Under the pieces are notes generated by a model, which did not search any database, was not told the DNA's origin, and saw nothing but the letters and a program-made list of their open reading frames with translations. Position numbers and translations under genes: made by a program. Below are positions 35,131 to 44,507 of a stretch of DNA of 64,000 bases, one piece after another. Where the stretch lies: NCBI RefSeq assembly GCF_000973725.1, contig NZ_CP009621.1:558001-622000 (forward strand), given 5' to 3'. Origin of the DNA: Pontibacter korlensis. GTDB taxonomy: Bacteria; Bacteroidota; Bacteroidia; Cytophagales; Hymenobacteraceae. Every line of letters begins with the position of its first letter. Position 1 is the stretch's first letter.

Positions 35131-36303
35131 CTACTCATCGCAGTGGCCAGGGCCTATAATGCCGTTGTTGTACTTGTCTAGAACTGTACCAAGAGATGTA
35201 AATTTCTCATGCAGTTCTTTGTTCTTAGTCAGCTGATCCGGACCGTACTGGCCAAAAAGCTCAGTTGCTTCATTGTATGCATCCAGCGCTTCTCCGCTCA
35301 TACCTGCACCGGCAGCCATATTAAGTGTAGCGGCAACATACTGATGCGCAAGAATGAAATAAGCATTGCCTCTAGGCTGCTCCGTTAGGATGCTATAGAA
35401 GGTATAGCCAGAAGAGAAGAACGATTCGTTATAGTAGTTATTCCAAGTGTTGTCGTACTTCTTCTGATTTTTGCTGTTGGCATGTGTTTTCCAGTATCCT
35501 TGTGTGCGTGTGCAGCCACCAGTAGCTGGCGGTGTGGTAGGAGTTACTTCTGTACAGAACACAATATTATCAATAGCTCCTGAACCTACATTACCCTCAC
35601 CATCTAACACCAAAATCAATTTCTCAACATTTTTGGTGCCTTTAAGATCTACTGTTTGGATGCTTCCTTCCTCTTCGTAAGGTGTTAGCGGAAAATCAAC
35701 TGTACCACCGCCTGCTAATACCAAACGCACAAATGATTTATCCTCTAGCGGAGTCGCATCTACGTCTACCACATCAATAGATTGCAAGGTAACAACACCT
35801 TCAATGCCTCTAAAGTCCAGTTCCATTGTTGCACCCCATGCATTGTCATTAGGTCCGGCAATTCTGATAGAAGATCCTGTACCGGTAGGGTCATAAGTAC
35901 CATCTGGGTTATCTGCAATATCCTGTGCCGTGAACTCATTTGCAATCAGCATTTTACCTAGTGCTTTTGCTTTGCCCAGGTCATGACCGTCATCGCCTGT
36001 TGGGTTGTTGGCGTCATAAATTCTAGCAACGTTTACATCTGAGTAAACTCCGTCTATACTTCTCTTGGTGTTTTTAACACGCACAGTACCAAAAGGAGTT
36101 GTTAAGTGGTCGATAAAAGGAAGGTCTTCAGGGTTTGCAGCAGAATACTCTTCAAAGTTGATAGAGTAGCAGTTGTCGGCTAGCAGGTTTTTACTTAATT
36201 CTGAAGAAAAGTCAGGGTTTACTTCTTCGGCTTTTTCACAGCCCATCATCATAGCAGCAGCCAGGCCACAGCCTAGCACATTCCAATAAAAGTTCTTTTT
36301 CAT
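35131..36303 (-). CDS. Surface lipoprotein with CTRTxGYWKTH C-terminal domain
   Basis: This 390-residue lipoprotein (MMMGCEK, Cys22) has an N-terminal domain related to the whole of the neighbouring 34076 protein (CYSINFEEYSA, ATMELDFRGIEGVVTLQSIDVVDV, GSGAIDNIVFC). A Thr/Pro linker (TPTTPPATGG) leads to a C-terminal domain that opens with CTRTQGYWKTHAN and ends GPGHCDE. The CTRTxGYWKTH motif occurs in many secreted bacterial proteins of unknown role. The gene pair looks like a duplication in which only one copy keeps, or gained, the second domain. Confidence 0.78.
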   Translation of the reverse strand: MKKNFYWNVLGCGLAAAMMMGCEKAEEVNPDFSSELSKNLLADNCYSINFEEYSAANPEDLPFIDHLTTPFGTVRVKNTKRSIDGVYSDVNVARIYDANNPTGDDGHDLGKAKALGKMLIANEFTAQDIADNPDGTYDPTGTGSSIRIAGPNDNAWGATMELDFRGIEGVVTLQSIDVVDVDATPLEDKSFVRLVLAGGGTVDFPLTPYEEEGSIQTVDLKGTKNVEKLILVLDGEGNVGSGAIDNIVFCTEVTPTTPPATGGCTRTQGYWKTHANSKNQKKYDNTWNNYYNESFFSSGYTFYSILTEQPRGNAYFILAHQYVAATLNMAAGAGMSGEALDAYNEATELFGQYGPDQLTKNKELHEKFTSLGTVLDKYNNGIIGPGHCDE

Positions 36304-36510
36304 AGCAAACTTTAGGGTTTAAAAAATTTCACACATTGCCCCACAGCCCTTATATCAGCGGCCTGATCAGCAATAAACACCCATACTTGATTTGTGCAAA
36401 AAAAGATACCCTCAAATAGGCTAGCCTATATAGACGCAACTATAATAGAAAAAACAAGTACAATAACGTTTATAGCAAAAAGGAAGCATCCCGCTACCAC
36501 TATTGCACTC

Positions 36511-36539
36511 TTTTGCTTTAACTGCACTATAAAGCAAAA
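36511..36539 (-). terminator. Possible terminator of the MFS gene
   Basis: TTTTGCTTTA (36511-36520) pairs perfectly with 36530-36539. GC content is low and the U-run is poor. Confidence 0.4.
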
Positions 36540-36580
36540 AGACTAAGGCTTTTAGGCACCACTATTGTGCTATTAAACAC

Positions 36581-37774
36581 TTACAGATCCGGAGTAAAAA
36601 AATTATTTTTTTCAGCTTTACGGACCACAAAAATCAGGTAGAGAAAAGCCAGTAAAGACAGCACTGCCGCTGACCAGAATACCATTGTAAAATTTCTATT
36701 TTGATTTCCGTAAAGCCAGCCAGACCCTAGGGCACCCAAGCCGATACCAACCTCCAAAGCAATATACATCGTAGCCATGGCCCTACCCCGATGCTCGTGG
36801 TGGCTAAGATCTATTGTCCAGGCGTAGATAGTAGGCGAATTCATGCCTGTGGCAATTCCAAACAGCACCCCGGCAAGCAGCAGCCCCGTAACCGATGATA
36901 CCGCCCCTATCACCAACATTGACAAAGTCAGCAAACCGGTGCTCACGTAAAGCACCGCTACACGGCCATACTTGTCTGATGCACGACCTGCCAAAAACCG
37001 GATTGCCAACGAGGAAAGTGTGAATGAGGTAAAGAAAAGTCCTTTGTTTTCTATGCCTAGGTATTCGCTAAAGTCCGGGATAATGGTGAGAATAGTGCCG
37101 AAGCTAAAGGATGTCAGCAGCATGACAAGCGAAGGAGCCAGTACTCGCGGTTCCAACACCTCCCTACGTGATATACGCAGCAGGCCAAGCCGAAACTTCT
37201 CCGGATTTTGAACCGTCTCCTGCATATGCCAGATCACAGCCACCGAGAGAAATGCAGCAGCTGACGAGGTGTAAAACATTACATCCACAGGGAGCTCGCT
37301 GGCAATCAAGCCACCTAGTGCCGGCCCTGCAGCCATTCCTAAACTTCCGGAAAGCCCAAGCAAGCCCATAGCCTCTCCCCGCCGCTCCACTGGTACCAGG
37401 TCGGCTACGTAGGCCGATTTTCCTGTTGGCGTAAAGCCGGTAGAAAAGCCATGTATAAAACGAAGCAGCAGAAACGCTGCCACTGTACCTACCAAGGGAT
37501 AAAGAAAGCCCGCCACCACACATACCAAACTTCCTATTACCATTACCGGCACACGGCCCACCTTATCGGCCAGCTTGCCGCTAAATGGTCTTGAGAGCCC
37601 TGCCGTTAATGTAAAAAGTGAGATGATAAGGCCTTTGTATTCCTCTCCGCCCAGGCTGGTCAGGTAATTGGGCAGCTCCGGAATAATCATATTGAAGCTG
37701 GAGAAGAAAAGGAAAGAACTCAGGCAAAGCAACCCAAACTGCAATCCGTATACCCGCTCTTTCTGTTCTGCCAT
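36581..37774 (-). CDS. Major facilitator superfamily transporter
   Basis: This 397-residue protein has 12 predicted helices in two halves. The loop after helix 2 reads GKLADKVGRVPVMVIG, the MFS signature, and the same loop in the second half reads GRASDKYGRVAVLY. The FIHGFSTGFTPTGKSAYVADLVP region in helices 4-5 is typical of drug/proton antiporters of the DHA1 group. The substrate is unknown. It stands alone on its strand. Confidence 0.9.
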   Translation of the reverse strand: MAEQKERVYGLQFGLLCLSSFLFFSSFNMIIPELPNYLTSLGGEEYKGLIISLFTLTAGLSRPFSGKLADKVGRVPVMVIGSLVCVVAGFLYPLVGTVAAFLLLRFIHGFSTGFTPTGKSAYVADLVPVERRGEAMGLLGLSGSLGMAAGPALGGLIASELPVDVMFYTSSAAAFLSVAVIWHMQETVQNPEKFRLGLLRISRREVLEPRVLAPSLVMLLTSFSFGTILTIIPDFSEYLGIENKGLFFTSFTLSSLAIRFLAGRASDKYGRVAVLYVSTGLLTLSMLVIGAVSSVTGLLLAGVLFGIATGMNSPTIYAWTIDLSHHEHRGRAMATMYIALEVGIGLGALGSGWLYGNQNRNFTMVFWSAAVLSLLAFLYLIFVVRKAEKNNFFTPDL

Positions 37775-37924
37775 AGTCTTTACTTAAGACCGCAATTTGG
37801 CAAAGGATTCTTTTTTATGCTAACTGCAAGATCAGGAAGTACTTGTGATGGCATAGCTGTGGCTTTTACAGCACATAAACATAACGGTGGTAATTAAAGG
37901 ACCACCTTCAGCTATTTACCAGGT

Positions 37925-38425
37925 TTATACTTGCAGCGCGGGCTCTGTTGGGGAAGGCTTTACACCATTAATCATGATCCCTTTTTCAAAGGCAGCCAAG
38001 TGTATACTTCGCGATACATGGCGGGCAATAGCAGGTTGTTGTATGTGGCCGAGGCGCAATTTCAAAGTGTCCCCTTCTCTTAATTCAAAGCTGATGAGAT
38101 GCTCTGTTACGTGCAGCTCCTTTACTGCCTGCCAGTACACTACTGTTTCGGCTCCGAATAAAGTTAGCCTGTAAGCTATACGTTCAGGCGTCATGGAGAA
38201 AAAAGCATCTTTAAAACGCAATACATCTGTTCCGAAGGCGATACAAACTATCCCCAGCAGCAGCATTACTCCACTAGCCACAGCCCAGCTTTCTCTAAAA
38301 ATTTCCAGCCACAGAAACTCCCTCAGTAAAGAATAACCGCCTCCGAAGAATAAGAACAAGCCAATAAATAGCACAGACCTTTTGGTAGACCGTAGTTGCT
38401 TGCTCGGGTACAGATTTACATACAT
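37925..38425 (-). CDS. Membrane protein with PH-like domain, second of a pair
   Basis: This 166-residue protein has a basic N-terminus, two helices (about residues 18-36 and 46-66) and then a beta-rich soluble domain (MTPERIAYRLTLFGAETVVYWQAVKEL) that looks like a bacterial PH domain. It is 18 bases downstream of a gene with the same layout, so the two are probably co-expressed paralogs. Function is unknown. Confidence 0.65.
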   Translation of the reverse strand: MYVNLYPSKQLRSTKRSVLFIGLFLFFGGGYSLLREFLWLEIFRESWAVASGVMLLLGIVCIAFGTDVLRFKDAFFSMTPERIAYRLTLFGAETVVYWQAVKELHVTEHLISFELREGDTLKLRLGHIQQPAIARHVSRSIHLAAFEKGIMINGVKPSPTEPALQV

Positions 38426-38443
38426 ATGTTTTGCCTTCGGATT

Positions 38444-38920
38444 TTAGTGTAGTTCGAGGTTTTTAAGCTGCGCCATTTGCTGTACCTGCTCCTTTACCTG
38501 TTGCAGCACCACATCATTCTGTATGTGCTCCAGGCTTACCTCATATACTTCTTCGTTCTTAAGCACAAAGATAATCTTAAACAGTTCAAGTTTTACAGTA
38601 TCCACTTCTTCCCAATCAAACTCGTGCTCGGGTTGCATAAAGCGGGTGCGGTACCGAACCCCAGTAGGGCTAAGCGTAAGGTGGCGGCGATACTGCGGCC
38701 TGTGGTCCAGCCAAAGAGTGAAGAAAAAGTATACCGGGCCCAGAAGACTTAACAGGAAAACAACCACAAGCTCTGTAGCAAAAACTTTGAAGGTAACCAG
38801 GTACAAGAGCAGGCTTAGCTGTAGCAACATGGCAATGCCAGCCAGCATCATCATCCGCCGGTCTGCTTTTGGCTTTAGGGCATAAGCTCCTTCAAAAAGT
38901 CTGATGCTGATCTCCTCCAT
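38444..38920 (-). CDS. Membrane protein with PH-like domain, first of a pair
   Basis: This 158-residue protein has two helices (about residues 23-45 and 49-70) and a C-terminal beta-rich domain (LTLSPTGVRYRTRFMQPEHEFDWEEVDTV) that ends in a Gln-rich helix. The layout is the same as that of the next gene. The spacing of 18 bases suggests one transcript. I recognise no named family. Confidence 0.65.
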   Translation of the reverse strand: MEEISIRLFEGAYALKPKADRRMMMLAGIAMLLQLSLLLYLVTFKVFATELVVVFLLSLLGPVYFFFTLWLDHRPQYRRHLTLSPTGVRYRTRFMQPEHEFDWEEVDTVKLELFKIIFVLKNEEVYEVSLEHIQNDVVLQQVKEQVQQMAQLKNLELH

Positions 38921-39039
38921 TTAGAGCCTGAATATGATTTACATCTAAAAATATAAAACTCAAATCATATTTCAAAGCACCCCGGCCTGCTGCTTTTCAG
39001 TGCATTTTAGTAACTTGAGGCTTCTTTACAACAGTACTC

Positions 39040-41025
39040 ATGAAACTACACTACACTTGGTTGCTAGCCCTTGGCACGCTTGCCTCCTGCCAATACCTGC
39101 CCCTGCAGCGCAGCACTAACGCTGTAGAGCCTTCTAACAATAAGTTTGGAGATGTTACGCTGCAGAAGATCTATACTTTGCAAGACGAGCGTAACACCAG
39201 TGCACTGCTACCTTACCTGAGTAACCCACATACCCCTTACCGCCAGCAGGCTGCACTTGCCTTTGCCTCTGTACAGGACACGACAGCACTACCTGTGTTA
39301 CAAACACTGCTTGCAGACTCTGTAGCAGCTGTGCGCGAGGCTAGTGCCTACGCCTTAGGGCAGATTGGGCACAGCCGCGCCGAAGCAGGGATGATCCAAC
39401 GTCTGGCCAATGAGCAGAACCCTGAAGTGCAGGCACAGCTACTGGAAGCCCTGGGTAAAACAGGAACGGCCAGAGCTGCCGATTACCTGGCCAGCTACAC
39501 GACAACAAATCCAACTGCACAGGCTGGGCAGGCTTGGGGTCTGTACCGCTTGGGCCTGAGGCAACAGCAAAACCAGCAGGTAGTACAGAAAGCTGTAAAC
39601 TTTTTGGCAGCCAACAATATCTATGAAGTACGCCTGGCGGCTTCAAACTTTTTGGCCAGAACACCAAAGCTTGACCTGACACAGTACCGACAGCAGTTGT
39701 TAAACGCTGCTACTTCTGATAAGGCACCCGAAGTACGTATGGCCACAGCACAGGCTTTGGCTAAAGTACGCGCTATAGATAAAGCATCATTTCTGTCTAA
39801 CATTGCCCAGAGCGACCCTGATTACCGGGTGCGTCTGAGTGCAGTGCGCTCCATGGGAGGCTTAGAGTTTCAGGAGATAAAAACTGCTGTCCTAGCCGCT
39901 TTGCAGGACCAAAACATCAACACGGCTGTGGCTACCTCAGAGTTTCTTCTCAGTAATAATGCCGGTGTACCAGCCCAAACGCTGCTGGGTGTGCTTCCGA
40001 ACCTGCTCGATGCGCGCGTGCGAAGCAATGTTATCTGGGTTATCCTGAAAAACAGCCAGGTGCAGAACCGTCTTTACCTCAACCCGCGATACAAACAACA
40101 ATACCACAACGCCAGAACGCCTTACGATAAGGCGCACCTGTTAAAAGCGCTTTCAGGCGACTTTAACAACCATGAGTTTATTGCAGAACAGGTGTTCCTG
40201 GCAGAGGAGCCCATTATTGCTACCACCGGCATGGAGGCCCTGATCCTGATGCGCCAGCAGCCAGATTTCCCAAGAAGGCTGGAGGCGTCTTTTGCCGATA
40301 TCTTTAAGCATGCCGTTGGCTCCGGCGATGTAGCTCTGGTAGGCATGGCAGCTGCTGCTATACGTGATCCGAAGCTCAACCTGCGAAGCCAGTACAGCAA
40401 CTTTGAGTTTCTAACCCAGGCACAGCAGAAATTGCAACTGCCCCGCGATATGGAAACCAACATTGAGCTACAGAAAACAATTGACTACCTGAACGGCAGG
40501 CGGGAGAGCGAAGGGCCGAAGAACCCGTATACCCACCCGATAGATTGGGAACTGGTAAAAACCATACATACCAACCAGCAGGTATTGCTACGAACTGAAA
40601 AAGGAAGTATAACCCTGCAGCTGTTTGTAGAAGATGCTCCAGGCTCTGTTGCCAACTTTGTGGAGCTGACTAAACAGGGATTCTTTAACAACCTGTACTT
40701 CCATAGAGTTGTACCTAACTTTGTGGCCCAGGGTGGCGACAAGCGTGGCGATGGCTGGGGCAGCTCAGACTATTCCATCCGCTCCGAATTTGCTCCGCTA
40801 CACTACTACGAGGGCTATGTGGGCATGGCCTCTGCCGGAAAAGACACAGAAAGCAACCAGTGGTTTATTACCCACTCGCCTACTCCACACCTAGATGGCC
40901 GCTATACTATCTTTGCTAAAGTAATAGACGGCATGGACGTGGTACATCGCTTGGAGGTAGGTGATAAAATTGTGGATGTTGAAGTACTGGGATTACTGCC
41001 AACTGTAACCAGCGCCACCAAGTAA
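39040..41025 (+). CDS. HEAT-repeat lipoprotein fused to a cyclophilin prolyl isomerase
   Basis: This 661-residue protein has a lipobox (LASCQYLP, Cys17), a long helical part (about 45-450) with repeats such as PVLQTLLADSVAAVREASAYALGQIG that are clear HEAT/PBS-like units, and a cyclophilin domain (about 515-655). The catalytic Arg is in FHRVVPNFVAQGGD, with GYVGMASAG and NQWFITHSPTPHLDGRYTIFAKV also conserved. It is probably a periplasmic foldase that uses the HEAT part to hold clients. A VOC gene starts 10 bases after its stop. Confidence 0.93.
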   Translation: MKLHYTWLLALGTLASCQYLPLQRSTNAVEPSNNKFGDVTLQKIYTLQDERNTSALLPYLSNPHTPYRQQAALAFASVQDTTALPVLQTLLADSVAAVREASAYALGQIGHSRAEAGMIQRLANEQNPEVQAQLLEALGKTGTARAADYLASYTTTNPTAQAGQAWGLYRLGLRQQQNQQVVQKAVNFLAANNIYEVRLAASNFLARTPKLDLTQYRQQLLNAATSDKAPEVRMATAQALAKVRAIDKASFLSNIAQSDPDYRVRLSAVRSMGGLEFQEIKTAVLAALQDQNINTAVATSEFLLSNNAGVPAQTLLGVLPNLLDARVRSNVIWVILKNSQVQNRLYLNPRYKQQYHNARTPYDKAHLLKALSGDFNNHEFIAEQVFLAEEPIIATTGMEALILMRQQPDFPRRLEASFADIFKHAVGSGDVALVGMAAAAIRDPKLNLRSQYSNFEFLTQAQQKLQLPRDMETNIELQKTIDYLNGRRESEGPKNPYTHPIDWELVKTIHTNQQVLLRTEKGSITLQLFVEDAPGSVANFVELTKQGFFNNLYFHRVVPNFVAQGGDKRGDGWGSSDYSIRSEFAPLHYYEGYVGMASAGKDTESNQWFITHSPTPHLDGRYTIFAKVIDGMDVVHRLEVGDKIVDVEVLGLLPTVTSATK

Positions 41026-41035
41026 CATTGACCCA

Positions 41036-41455
41036 ATGAAAGAACAATGGCCTGATGAGCTGCCTGTAGCACAGGTGCGGATAGCCCGACCTACTGATAA
41101 ATTACAGGAAGTGGAGCGGTTTTATTGCGAAGGTGTTGGCTTGAGAAAGCTCGGCAGCTTTGAAGATCACAACGGCTACGATGGTATCATGATAGGCTTG
41201 CCTGGTTTTCCGTACCACCTGGAGTTTACACAGCATGAACAAGGTAGCCCCTGCCCTGCTCCATCAAAAGACAACCTGCTGGTGCTTTACATACAAGACA
41301 AGCAACGCATCAGCCAAGTGGTGCAACGTCTGGCTCAGATGGGTTTTCCGAAGGTAGAACCCGAAAACCCTTACTGGAAAGCAAAAGCAGCGGTAACAGT
41401 TGCAGACCCAGACGGCTGGCGACTTGTGCTGATGCCAACAGCAGGTATAAGCTAA
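41036..41455 (+). CDS. VOC family protein (glyoxalase/dioxygenase fold)
   Basis: This 139-residue protein has two beta-alpha-beta-beta-beta units, with VAQVRIARPTDKLQEVERFYCEGVGLRKLG at the start, the region PYHLEFTQHE with a possible metal His/Glu, and AVTVADPDGWRLVLMP at the end. Vicinal oxygen chelate proteins include glyoxalases, resistance proteins and dioxygenases; the reaction cannot be told. It begins 10 bases after the HEAT-cyclophilin gene and is probably on the same transcript. Confidence 0.85.
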   Translation: MKEQWPDELPVAQVRIARPTDKLQEVERFYCEGVGLRKLGSFEDHNGYDGIMIGLPGFPYHLEFTQHEQGSPCPAPSKDNLLVLYIQDKQRISQVVQRLAQMGFPKVEPENPYWKAKAAVTVADPDGWRLVLMPTAGIS

Positions 41456-41460
41456 AAAGA

Positions 41461-41490
41461 AAGGCTGCTCTGTTAGAGCAGCCTTGTATA
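41461..41490. terminator. Terminator between convergent genes
   Basis: AAGGCTGCTC (41461-41470) pairs with 41476-41485 (10 bp) around TGTTA. Confidence 0.75.
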
Positions 41491-41539
41491 TTTGATGGCA
41501 ATCGTTCTCTTTTCAATGAGAACTACATACAGCTACAGA

Positions 41540-42217
41540 TTAAGAGCAACGTGCAATATTTAAGTCTGCAGGAGCTGTCAATTGAGACCACTTGCAGATT
41601 AGCTCTTTAAACTCATTTTGTAGTGTACGGCTGCGGTCTTTTGCATACCAGCCATGTAGCTTCTCTACAAACTCTGTGTAAGGTACATTAGCATCCTTCA
41701 TTTCCTGGAACAATTGCTGAGCAGGCTCTGGTCTTGGCCCCCAGGTACCAAGTACTTCCAACGTGTTTGCATCCAGCGCAATAAGCTTAGGTATAGAACG
41801 TCCACCATTGGTCAGGTATGCATCCATAACATCAGGGTTCTCATCACGAAGCAGCAGTTTTACATCAATAAGAGGTGAGGCGTCGGCAATTTTTACAATT
41901 GCTGGCAAACTTTGGGCTGCATCACCACACCAGGCTTCTGTCAGTACTACCCAAATCATTTTTGTCTGCACGCTTAAAAGCACCTTAATGAGGTCGTCTT
42001 CCAGCACAGTTTTCTCTACTCGACGCATACGGTGCATGTTCATTCGGGTATACTCCACCATTGCATCAGAGTGGTTAGTGCCAGTGGTCTTGTTCTCGGC
42101 CAATAGCTTGTCTATCATGTCGCGGTACTGAACGTACGAGATAGCTTGCGAAAGATGCTCGGGAGTTATAACTGAGGTTGCCATTGCTGTATCTACCATA
42201 TTATTCGGGTCTATCAT
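41540..42217 (-). CDS. Thioredoxin-like protein with single active-site cysteine
   Basis: This 225-residue cytoplasmic protein has a helical N-terminal region (about 1-85) and a thioredoxin fold. The active site reads EAWCGDAAQ, so the second Cys of CxxC is replaced by Asp and only one Cys remains. The cis-Pro region RSIPKLIALD is present. This matches a Bacteroidota group of thioredoxin-like proteins of unknown role. A start at 42184 (MATSVITPEHL) is also possible. It is a single gene. Confidence 0.82.
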   Translation of the reverse strand: MIDPNNMVDTAMATSVITPEHLSQAISYVQYRDMIDKLLAENKTTGTNHSDAMVEYTRMNMHRMRRVEKTVLEDDLIKVLLSVQTKMIWVVLTEAWCGDAAQSLPAIVKIADASPLIDVKLLLRDENPDVMDAYLTNGGRSIPKLIALDANTLEVLGTWGPRPEPAQQLFQEMKDANVPYTEFVEKLHGWYAKDRSRTLQNEFKELICKWSQLTAPADLNIARCS

Positions 42218-42407
42218 AAATATTTTATTAACTATATATTTTACAAATCTCTAGCTGATATAGTTCCGCTGAAACGATGATGTGCTGTATTCTGCGCCAA
42301 GCCAAGAGATAGTTTTGCGCAATATGTCAAGCGGTTTGCAGCATCTGTCAAGAACGAAACATACTCTGTACCATACCTTTGCCGTATAACAATAAAATTA
42401 GGCAAGC

Positions 42408-43391
42408 ATGGCTACGAACACCTTCAGATTTTTAGTACTCGGCGGAACAGGCAGCATCGGGTACGCCTTTACCCAAGAACTATTGCAGCACCAGGAGCAG
42501 GCAACGCTACTGGTACGTAACAAGCAGAAGGCACAAAAGTTATTTGGGCAGCAGCCAACGTTACAGCTAATAGAAGGAGATGCACAAGACGGTGAACTGC
42601 TGAAGCGCTTAGGAGCAGAAGCAACGCACATCTTCCATGGGGTTAATTACCCTTACGAGAAGTGGCAAAATAATATGGAGCGTGTAACGCAAAACGTTAT
42701 TGAGGCCGCAGCCATAAACAAATCTACCATTTTTTTCCCAGGAAACATATACAATTTTGGATTAATTGATGTCATCACAGAACTAACACCCCCTAAACCT
42801 AGCACGAAGAAAGGAGCCATACGGGTAAGACTGGAGCAAATGCTACGGCAGGCTGCAGAGCAGGGCAAGTGCCGTGTGATAAACCTGCGCATGCCTGATT
42901 TTTGGGGTCCAAATGTAATGAATGAAGGTATAGCGCCTGTTTTTAAAGGAGCCTTAGAGGGCAAAGCTATGCCTTGGCTCTATAGAAACGATATTCCCCA
43001 CCAGTTGGTGTACACACCTGATGCCGCCAAAGCCTTCTATGAGCTGGCAAAGCTACAGCCCCAGGAGCCTTATGTAGAATATAACTATGCCGGGGAGGTA
43101 GTCCCGAGTATAAAACAATGGCAGGCACAAGTTGCCGAGGTAGCAGGTACCGAGGCCAAGTATAAGCTCTATCCGGGATGGCTTTTTAAGGCAATGGGAC
43201 TGTTCTCTCCGGGCATGCGCGAAATCAGTGAGATGGGATATCTGTGGAAGAATACGATCCTGCTGAACGATGATAAACTCCGCCAGGCCCTGCCCAACTT
43301 AGAGCACACGCCAATGCAGCAGGCGATAGCAGAAACGCTGGAATGGCATAGGAGAAGTTGGAGAGTTGGAGAGTTACGAAGTGAAGTATAA
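42408..43391 (+). CDS. NAD-dependent epimerase/dehydratase family protein
   Basis: This 327-residue protein has a Rossmann motif VLGGTGSIGYAF at the N-terminus, and FHGVNYPYEKW, FFPGNIYNFG and RMPDFWGPNV in positions where extended SDR proteins bind NAD(P) and substrate. The usual YxxxK is not clear: FGLIDVITEL appears where it is expected, so this may be an atypical, possibly non-catalytic or reductase-type member. It is a single gene; substrate unknown. Confidence 0.8.
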   Translation: MATNTFRFLVLGGTGSIGYAFTQELLQHQEQATLLVRNKQKAQKLFGQQPTLQLIEGDAQDGELLKRLGAEATHIFHGVNYPYEKWQNNMERVTQNVIEAAAINKSTIFFPGNIYNFGLIDVITELTPPKPSTKKGAIRVRLEQMLRQAAEQGKCRVINLRMPDFWGPNVMNEGIAPVFKGALEGKAMPWLYRNDIPHQLVYTPDAAKAFYELAKLQPQEPYVEYNYAGEVVPSIKQWQAQVAEVAGTEAKYKLYPGWLFKAMGLFSPGMREISEMGYLWKNTILLNDDKLRQALPNLEHTPMQQAIAETLEWHRRSWRVGELRSEV

Positions 43392-43442
43392 AGCGAAGCT
43401 ATAGCCTCATGACATAAGCCCCTGCTTACTTCTCAAAATATT

Positions 43443-44405
43443 CTAATTTCCTAGCCTTTTAACTTCAACACTTTCTAGTGTGCTTTTTTCGCCTGCAGTA
43501 ACGGCTATTGGCAAGAAGTTTTGCTTAGGTGGCAGTGGGCAGGTAGCATAGCCGGTAAAGGCGCAAGGCGGGGTGTAAGCCTTATTAAAGTCTATCACTG
43601 TTTTGCCACTGGCATCGGGCTTAGGCATGTATAAGTAACGGCCAGAACCGTAAGTTTCGGTGCCATTGGTTTGGTCGGCGAAGATGATGAACAGCTCCTT
43701 GCCCTCTTCCAGAGCATCTAAACGGTATTGCTGCCCATTGAGCGTAAACACCACAGCTCCCGGCGAAGGCTCCTGCGAAGTTTGCCCCAGCACATTTATA
43801 ATAGCGATCTGCTTTGGCAGCGGATTTTGCTCTAGCCTTGCTTCCAACCGCCACTCAGCCTGTACTGGGTATCGTTCGATGCCCTCAAACGTCTTACGTG
43901 CTTCGCTCTCTGCATCCCACAGCCTTACAGCATACTTATCTCCGCGCTTGATCACAACCCACTTCAAAGCTCCATGGCGCATCTCAGGAGCGTGCTCCAT
44001 AGCAGAAGTATGTACTACAACCTCCTTTTGCACTTGCTTACCATCCAGCGTAATATCAGCACCTGTGTTTACCTGCAACTTCACTTCGCCTCCATCAAGA
44101 ACAAAACGACCAGCCTGTGCAGTAACTTTCCCCTCAGGAAACACGATGCTGTTACCTGCTGCACTACCGAACGTGTTCTCGCCCGGCTCCAGCCAATACA
44201 ACCCTACCAGAGCAAGCCAGCTATCTTCTTTCTGCAGGTTTTCTAATCGCTCTGCATGCCATTGGCTTATACTTGCCACATATGCTGAATCGACCTCAAA
44301 GGCTGAGGTTACAGCCTGGGTTTCTGCTTCATCCTTAGTCTGGGTTTGAGAGCAGGAAGTAAGTATGATTCCGGTTAGTGCGGCAGTGATAAAAAGAGAT
44401 TTCAT
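43443..44405 (-). CDS. DUF1684 lipoprotein
   Basis: This 320-residue lipoprotein (MKSLFITAALTGIILTSCS, Cys18) matches DUF1684: SWLALVGLYWLEPGENTFGS early, and IDFNKAYTPPCAFTGYATCPLPPKQNFLPI at the end with paired cysteines. The family is common in Bacteroidota and Actinobacteria and has no proven function. The frame opens at 44444, but the signal peptide begins at 44405, which is chosen. It is followed on its strand by nothing for 50 bases and preceded by the AraC regulator gene. Confidence 0.85.
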   Translation of the reverse strand: MKSLFITAALTGIILTSCSQTQTKDEAETQAVTSAFEVDSAYVASISQWHAERLENLQKEDSWLALVGLYWLEPGENTFGSAAGNSIVFPEGKVTAQAGRFVLDGGEVKLQVNTGADITLDGKQVQKEVVVHTSAMEHAPEMRHGALKWVVIKRGDKYAVRLWDAESEARKTFEGIERYPVQAEWRLEARLEQNPLPKQIAIINVLGQTSQEPSPGAVVFTLNGQQYRLDALEEGKELFIIFADQTNGTETYGSGRYLYMPKPDASGKTVIDFNKAYTPPCAFTGYATCPLPPKQNFLPIAVTAGEKSTLESVEVKRLGN

Positions 44406-44507
44406 TATGAGATATGGAAATACAGAAGGCAAAGGTACGTTCAATTTACCAGCAAAGTATACAATCGCAATTTTGATAGGGAGGAGTCATTTTTCAAAGC
44501 TCCTGGT

